DNA of 38,736 nt from Sphingopyxis sp. H115. GTDB taxonomy: Bacteria; Pseudomonadota; Alphaproteobacteria; Sphingomonadales; Sphingomonadaceae. The DNA lies in NCBI RefSeq assembly GCF_001468465.1, contig NZ_LNSA01000039.1, positions 1 to 38,736 on the forward strand. Direction: 5' to 3'. The notes under the pieces were generated by a model that made no database searches, was not told where the DNA came from, and worked only from the letters and a program-made list of their open reading frames with translations. The translations under genes were made by a program, and so were the position numbers. Below, in pieces: positions 34,463-38,736 of this stretch; the stretch's first letter is position 1; the number at the start of each line of letters is the position of its first letter.

Positions 34463-35365
34463 ATGACGATCAAATTTGACGGCCGCGTTGCTATTGTCAC
34501 CGGCGCCGGCGGCGGCCTTGGCCGCGCCTATGCGCTCGAACTCGCGCGGCGCGGCGCCAAGGTCGTCGTCAACGATCTCGGCGGATCGCGCGATGGCACC
34601 GGCCATTCGGACGCGGCGTTGCAGGTGGTCGAGGAAATCCGCGCCGCGGGCGGCACCGCGATGTCGAACGGCGGCAGCGTCACCGAATATGATCAGATGG
34701 TCGAAATGGTCGCCAAGGCCAAGGAAGAATGGGGCGGCGTCCACGTCCTCATCAATAACGCCGGCATCCTGCGCGACAAGAGCTTCGCCAAAATGGAACC
34801 CGCCGATTTCGACCTCGTGCTGAAGGTCCATGTGTCAGGCAGCGCCAATGTTACCAAGGCCTGCTGGGAAACGATGCGCGAGCAGGCCTATGGCCGCATC
34901 CTCATGACCGCCTCGTCGACAGGCCTTTACGGCAATTTCGGTCAGGCCAATTATGGCGCGGCGAAGCTCGGCCTCGCCGGTCTCACCAAGACGCTGCACC
35001 TCGAAGGCGCGAAATATAACATCCGCTGCAACACGATCGCGCCGGTCGCGGGCACGCGGATGACCGAGGACATCTTCCCCGCCGAGCTGTTCGAGAAGTT
35101 CACGCCCGAAAATGTCGTCCCGGCCGCGCTCTATCTCGTCAGCGAAGACGCGCCGACCAACATGATCGTCGGCGCAGGCGCAGGCGCGTTCCACGCCGCC
35201 TATGTCACCATGACCCCCGGCGTCGCGCTGCCCGAAGGCGAGCGCACCCCCGAAGGCGTGGCCGCTGCATGGGAAAAGATCATCGACCGCACCGGAGAAA
35301 CCGTCCCACAATCGGGCAGCGAGCAATCGATGAACGTCATGAAAGCGTTGATGGCGTTGAGCTGA
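34463..35365 (+). CDS. SDR family oxidoreductase, 3-hydroxyacyl-CoA dehydrogenase-like
   Basis: 300 residues. Cofactor motif TGAGGGLG at 13-20, NNAG at 98-101, catalytic S151/S152, Y164 and K168 in TASSTGLYGNFGQANYGAAK. The GRAYALELARRGAKVVVNDLGG start and the GQANYGAAKLG active site are typical of the dehydrogenase domain of multifunctional peroxisomal-type beta-oxidation proteins (HSD17B4-like). The bacterial stand-alone forms are predicted to oxidise 3-hydroxyacyl-CoA or steroids. A C-terminal extension (about 240-300) is as in that group. The exact substrate is unknown. CGGGAG precedes the start. It is divergent from the porin. Confidence 0.87.
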   Translation: MTIKFDGRVAIVTGAGGGLGRAYALELARRGAKVVVNDLGGSRDGTGHSDAALQVVEEIRAAGGTAMSNGGSVTEYDQMVEMVAKAKEEWGGVHVLINNAGILRDKSFAKMEPADFDLVLKVHVSGSANVTKACWETMREQAYGRILMTASSTGLYGNFGQANYGAAKLGLAGLTKTLHLEGAKYNIRCNTIAPVAGTRMTEDIFPAELFEKFTPENVVPAALYLVSEDAPTNMIVGAGAGAFHAAYVTMTPGVALPEGERTPEGVAAAWEKIIDRTGETVPQSGSEQSMNVMKALMALS

Positions 35366-35422
35366 AACTGATACACCTTTCTGCATAGGGGCGCCGGGCG
35401 GCGTTCCTGTGCGGGGGAAGAC

Positions 35423-36073
35423 ATGGCGGAAATGAGCCTCGGCGACGGTATCGACCTGCTTCAGCAGCGGGCGAAGATCGTCAAAATCTTGCTGATCGCC
35501 GGATTTGCCACAACGGTCGCCGTTCTGATCGGCGAATTCGGCGAGCTCGGCGGGAGCCTTCATATCGAAAACCCCGACCCGTCGCCGATGGAGCAGCTCT
35601 ATCTGATCGTGCTGCTGGTCAGCACGCTCGTTACGCTGATCACGGTCGTCTTGTTCGCGATGTGGATCTACCGCGCGGCGGCGAATGTGGTCGCTGCTGC
35701 GACGCCGGGCTTCGATTTCACTCCTGAATGGGCGGTCGGCTGGTATTTCATTCCCTTCGCCAATCTCGTCCAGCCGTTCCTCGCGATGCGTCAGATCTGG
35801 AATGCGAGCCATTCAGGCGGAACCGATCTCGATCGCGGCGCACCGATCCTGACCCTGTGGTGGACGTTGTGGCTGGCGTCGAACATCAGCGCCAACATCT
35901 CAATGCAGGTGGGCTTCCGCGCGACAAGCGTCGAAATGTACAAGCTGTCGGTTCAGATCGGCGCCCTGTCGTCGATCCTCAGCCTTGCGCTGCTTATCGT
36001 CGGTACGCGGCTGGTCGAACGGCTGACGGCGGCGCAGCGCGACCATCTTTCGCCCGCGCATATCTTTGCCTGA
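35423..36073 (+). CDS. DUF4328 domain-containing membrane protein
   Basis: 216 residues, with hydrophobic segments at about 19-37, 59-85, 104-120, 144-160 and 174-198. The diagnostic DUF4328 stretch FTPEWAVGWYFIPFANLVQP followed by AMRQIW is present. The family is of unknown function and inserts in the inner membrane. GGGGGAAG lies directly before the ATG. It is followed by another membrane protein gene 77 bases downstream on the same strand. Confidence 0.85.
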   Translation: MAEMSLGDGIDLLQQRAKIVKILLIAGFATTVAVLIGEFGELGGSLHIENPDPSPMEQLYLIVLLVSTLVTLITVVLFAMWIYRAAANVVAAATPGFDFTPEWAVGWYFIPFANLVQPFLAMRQIWNASHSGGTDLDRGAPILTLWWTLWLASNISANISMQVGFRATSVEMYKLSVQIGALSSILSLALLIVGTRLVERLTAAQRDHLSPAHIFA

Positions 36074-36150
36074 CTTATCGTATTGCATCACTAACACAGC
36101 AATGCTACAAGCATGGCGGGGCAAGGGGATCGGACAGAAGGACGACCCCG

Positions 36151-37224
36151 ATGTATAGTGAAAGCGACCTGCAAGCCGCGGTCGATGCAAAGGTACTGAC
36201 GCCGGAGGCCGCATCGGCTTTCCGGTCGCATATTGCATCGGTGCGCGCCGCGCCCGGAGCGGACGAGGAATCATTCCGCCTTATCACCGGTTTCAACGAT
36301 ATTTTCGTCAGCATCGCGGCGGTGATCCTGCTCGTCGCGGTCGGCTGGATCGGCGCGTCGATCCACCCCGCGCTCGGCGGCGCGTTCGTCGCCGCGTCGG
36401 CGTGGTTCCTCGCCGAATATTTCACCCGCAAACGGCGCATGGCGCTGCCCAGCATCGTCCTGGTCCTTGCCTTTTCGGGCGGCGTTTTCGCGACAATGGT
36501 CGGCTTCCTCGTCAAGCATGGCGAATCCATTTTCGGCCGTGATGTCGGCGAAACGACCGGCGCGATCCTGATCGGATCGATGGCGCTGGTGACCGCCGCT
36601 GCGACCTGGCTCCACTGGAAACGCTTCATGGTGCCGATCACCGTCGCCGCGGGAACCGCCGCGCTGGCGGCAACCGCCGTTGCGCTAGTGCTCGCGGTCG
36701 CAGGCGTCGCCAGCCCCGACGGCACGCTGCCGATGGCGCTGGTGCTGATCGCCGGGCTCGGCGTCTTCACCCTCGCCATGTGGTGGGACCGCAGCGACCG
36801 CGTGCGCCAGACGCGGCGCAGCGACGTCGCCTTCTGGCTCCACCTGCTCGCCGCACCGATGATCGCGCATCCGGTCTTTCACCTGCTTGGCGTGACCGAC
36901 GGCAGCGACATCGGCAGCGGTGCCGCGGTGATGGTCGTCGGCATCTATGTCGTTTTCGGGCTGATCGCGCTGGCGATCGATCGCCGCGCACTGCTCGTCT
37001 CGGCCCTCGCTTATGTGCTCTTCGCGCTGACCCAGCTGTTCCGCGAGTTCGGCGCGGTCGAGCTGAATGTCGCGATGACCGCGTTCGTGATCGGTTCGGC
37101 GCTGCTACTGCTGTCGGCCTTCTGGCAGAATGCCCGCGCGGTGGTCGTCGGCTTCCTTCCCGACAATCTTGCGAACCAGCTGCCCGCGACGACCCGTACG
37201 GTCAGTCTCCAACCAGCTTCATAA
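36151..37224 (+). CDS. Polytopic membrane protein, DUF2157-like
   Basis: 357 residues. A soluble N-terminal 50 residues (MYSESDLQAAVDAKVLTPEAASAFRSHIAS) is followed by about nine hydrophobic helices, the order seen in DUF2157/DUF4401-type membrane proteins of unknown function. The conserved YVLFALTQLFREFG near the C-terminus fits sphingomonad relatives, from memory. Start 36151 has AAGGA nine bases upstream. The open frame further upstream to 35728 is a shadow of the DUF4328 gene. The 3' end overlaps the convergent DUF2794 gene by 23 bases. Confidence 0.78.
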   Translation: MYSESDLQAAVDAKVLTPEAASAFRSHIASVRAAPGADEESFRLITGFNDIFVSIAAVILLVAVGWIGASIHPALGGAFVAASAWFLAEYFTRKRRMALPSIVLVLAFSGGVFATMVGFLVKHGESIFGRDVGETTGAILIGSMALVTAAATWLHWKRFMVPITVAAGTAALAATAVALVLAVAGVASPDGTLPMALVLIAGLGVFTLAMWWDRSDRVRQTRRSDVAFWLHLLAAPMIAHPVFHLLGVTDGSDIGSGAAVMVVGIYVVFGLIALAIDRRALLVSALAYVLFALTQLFREFGAVELNVAMTAFVIGSALLLLSAFWQNARAVVVGFLPDNLANQLPATTRTVSLQPAS

Positions 37225-37549
37225 GCTTGCGTTCGACGGGGGCGAGCACATTCGAAAGCTCGTCCCCGCGCTTCAAAATCGCCCCGGCTTCGGAGACAAG
37301 GGCCCACATGCCCTGCCGGCTCCGCAAGGCGGGGCGTTTTTCTATGCGGTATTCAGGCCGCTCGGCAGCGCGGCGAAAGGCCGAGAAGATTGCGGCATCG
37401 CGGTGGAAATCCATCGCATAGTCGCGCCAATGCCCCGCCGCGACCATGCGGCCGTAAAGGTCGAGGATGCGCATCAATTCGGGGCGCTCGAAGCCGGTCT
37501 GCTGCGGTGCCGCCCGATTATTGAACGGCAGGGGCGTGACCGTTCCCAT
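37202..37549 (-). CDS. DUF2794 domain-containing protein
   Basis: 115 residues. The core FERPELMRILDLYGRMVAAG then HWRDYAMDFHRDAAIFSAFRR, PEYRIEKRP and GAILKRGDELSNVL matches DUF2794, a small cytoplasmic family found throughout alphaproteobacteria, function unknown. Its ATG overlaps the cysE stop by one base (TGATG), so the two are translationally coupled. It ends inside the convergent membrane protein gene. Confidence 0.9.
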   Translation of the reverse strand: MGTVTPLPFNNRAAPQQTGFERPELMRILDLYGRMVAAGHWRDYAMDFHRDAAIFSAFRRAAERPEYRIEKRPALRSRQGMWALVSEAGAILKRGDELSNVLAPVERKLMKLVGD

Positions 37550-38265
37550 CAGGCGCCGGTCCGGCTCCCTTTGCGCCGCGGCGCTTCATCCTCGGCCGCG
37601 AGCTCGCGTTCCTCGAGCAGCGCCTTCAGCTGCTTCTGCATCTGGTCGAGCTGGCATTGCAACAGTTCGACCTTTTGCGTCGCGGGATCGAAGGTTTCGC
37701 TGCACGGCGTACCATAGGGCACGAATTCGCGCGCATATTCGGTCGCGTCGAGCAAGGTCGACCGTGCGGGAATGCCCACCATCACCGCCCCTTCGGGCAC
37801 ATCCTTGGTCACCACGGCATTGGCGCCGACGCGCGCACGCGCGCTGACGGTGACGGGGCCCAGTATCTGCGCGCCGGACCCGACGATGACGTCGTTTTCC
37901 AGCGTCGGGTGGCGCTTGCCGCCGATGCCGTTCGCGGGATCGGTGCCGCCGAGCGTCACGCCCTGATAGATCGAGACATTGTCGCCGATCTCGGCCGTCT
38001 CACCGATCACAACGCCAAAGCCATGGTCGATGAACAAGTGCCGGCCGATTATCGCGCCCGGATGGATGTCGATCGCGGTCAGGAAGCGCGACAGATGATT
38101 AATGAAACGCGCAAGGAAGAACAGCCGCGCCTCGAACAGCCAGTGCGCGATGCGGTGCATGCCGACCGCGAGCAGACCCGGATAGAGCAATATTTCCCAA
38201 CGCGACCGCGGCGCCGGGTCGCGCGCCTTGATCGAATCGAGATAGGCGATCAGCCCGTTGAACAT
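37549..38265 (-). CDS. cysE: Serine O-acetyltransferase
   Basis: 238 residues, of the shorter EpsC/CysE type. It acetylates serine with acetyl-CoA, the first step of cysteine synthesis. An N-terminal helical region is followed by a left-handed beta-helix of hexapeptide repeats (about 66-170). Active-site features are DIHPGA (H68), FIDHGFGVVIGETAEIGD (D80, H81) and the acetyl-CoA loop QGVTLGGT, GGKRHPTL. The C-terminal tail (195-238) is charged, partly coiled and ends basic (RRKGSRTGA), longer than in minimal homologues. It is the first gene of the pair with DUF2794. Confidence 0.94.
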   Translation of the reverse strand: MFNGLIAYLDSIKARDPAPRSRWEILLYPGLLAVGMHRIAHWLFEARLFFLARFINHLSRFLTAIDIHPGAIIGRHLFIDHGFGVVIGETAEIGDNVSIYQGVTLGGTDPANGIGGKRHPTLENDVIVGSGAQILGPVTVSARARVGANAVVTKDVPEGAVMVGIPARSTLLDATEYAREFVPYGTPCSETFDPATQKVELLQCQLDQMQKQLKALLEERELAAEDEAPRRKGSRTGA

Positions 38266-38348
38266 GCAATGTCCCCTGCGACCCTATTTGTTCTCACCAA
38301 GATAGATGTTCGGTCTCGCCTTTTCCAGCCCCGCGCGCTTTTTAATCA

Positions 38349-38736
38349 TCAACGTCCGAACAGGCCGATGCGCAGCAGAAGCAGCCCTTCGCCGCGCAAA
38401 TGCCGTTCGCCGTCGCCGGCGGCCAGCGCCCCCGCCCAGCGATCGAGCATCACGAGCGACCGACTTCCGGCGAAATCGCGGTGCGGCGGCGCCGCGCACA
38501 CCTTGGCCTCGGCAAGCAGGTGACGCGCATCGTCGGCGCCTTGGGCGACGGCGGCGCCCCACAAAATCCCCCATCGTTTGCCCGCGGATTCGATGCCACC
38601 GGACAAGAAAAAAAGGCGGGCGCCAAAACTTTCCGCCGCCATGCGCCGTTCGTCGAGACCCTCCGCGAGCAGCATCGCTTCAGCAGCATCGACCAGTGCG
38701 TCGAGCCCGCCCTGCCCCGCCCAGCTTGCCTGAAGC
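38349..38736 (-). CDS. Probable squalene/phytoene synthase-family protein (5' part cut by window edge)
   Basis: The frame is open from the right edge to a stop at 38349, giving about 128 residues of the C-terminal part. The helical, alanine- and leucine-rich sequence (ALVDAAEAMLLAEGLDERRMAAESFGARLFFLSG, AGKRWGILWGAAVAQGADDARHLL, ending RIGLFGR) resembles the C-terminal half of the divergent squalene/phytoene synthase-like proteins of sphingomonads. The family's Asp-rich first motif would be upstream, outside the window, so this cannot be confirmed here. It precedes cysE on the same strand, separated by 83 bases with no clear structure. Confidence 0.5.
   Translation of the reverse strand, partial: LQASWAGQGGLDALVDAAEAMLLAEGLDERRMAAESFGARLFFLSGGIESAGKRWGILWGAAVAQGADDARHLLAEAKVCAAPPHRDFAGSRSLVMLDRWAGALAAGDGERHLRGEGLLLLRIGLFGR

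Overview
The window is high-GC DNA from an alphaproteobacterium, most likely a sphingomonad close to Sphingopyxis (inference). Grounds: protein families common in that group (DUF4893 lipoprotein, UrcA, DUF2794, patatin next to 3-hydroxybutyrate dehydrogenase), an alphaproteobacterial-type LexA site (GAAC-N7-GAAC) before uvrA, and the long PstC plus DUF3333-containing PstA typical of alphaproteobacteria. I see no tRNA, rRNA, CRISPR array or insertion sequence. Most of the window is ordinary chromosomal core.

Layout. 1-5609: a truncated DUF4893 lipoprotein, a patatin/BdhA pair, a zinc metallopeptidase overlapping a secreted amidohydrolase, and an HPP membrane protein. 5749-14120: a secreted S9 peptidase, a palindromic intergenic repeat, valS overlapping a MATE exporter, and a LytS/LytTR-type two-component system. 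14183-19426: UrcA, two small unknown exported or membrane proteins, a BCCT carrier with an altered aromatic box, and an M13 metallopeptidase. 19632-23174: a LexA box, uvrA, a block of intergenic repeats and a small ABM monooxygenase.

23326-24616 is the one clearly foreign-looking stretch. Two overlapping genes of low GC and atypical codon use encode a soluble protein of about 292 aa and a four-helix membrane protein of 157 aa. I cannot name either gene. The pair sits between uvrA and the phosphate regulon and is the best candidate here for an undescribed two-component accessory module, perhaps defence-like (inference only).

24650-30939 is the phosphate regulon pstS-pstC-pstA-pstB-phoU-phoB. 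Two PhoB-box-like direct repeats precede pstS and a terminator-like hairpin separates pstS from pstC. phoR is not in the window. Further on come an OmpA-like protein with a DUF5666-like N-terminus, a DUF4198 protein, and an OprO/OprP-type porin whose upstream region also carries PhoB half-sites on an 11-bp period, which suggests it belongs to the same regulon. 34463 to the right edge: an SDR dehydrogenase, two membrane proteins (DUF4328 and DUF2157-like), DUF2794, serine acetyltransferase, and the C-terminal part of a probable squalene/phytoene synthase-family protein.
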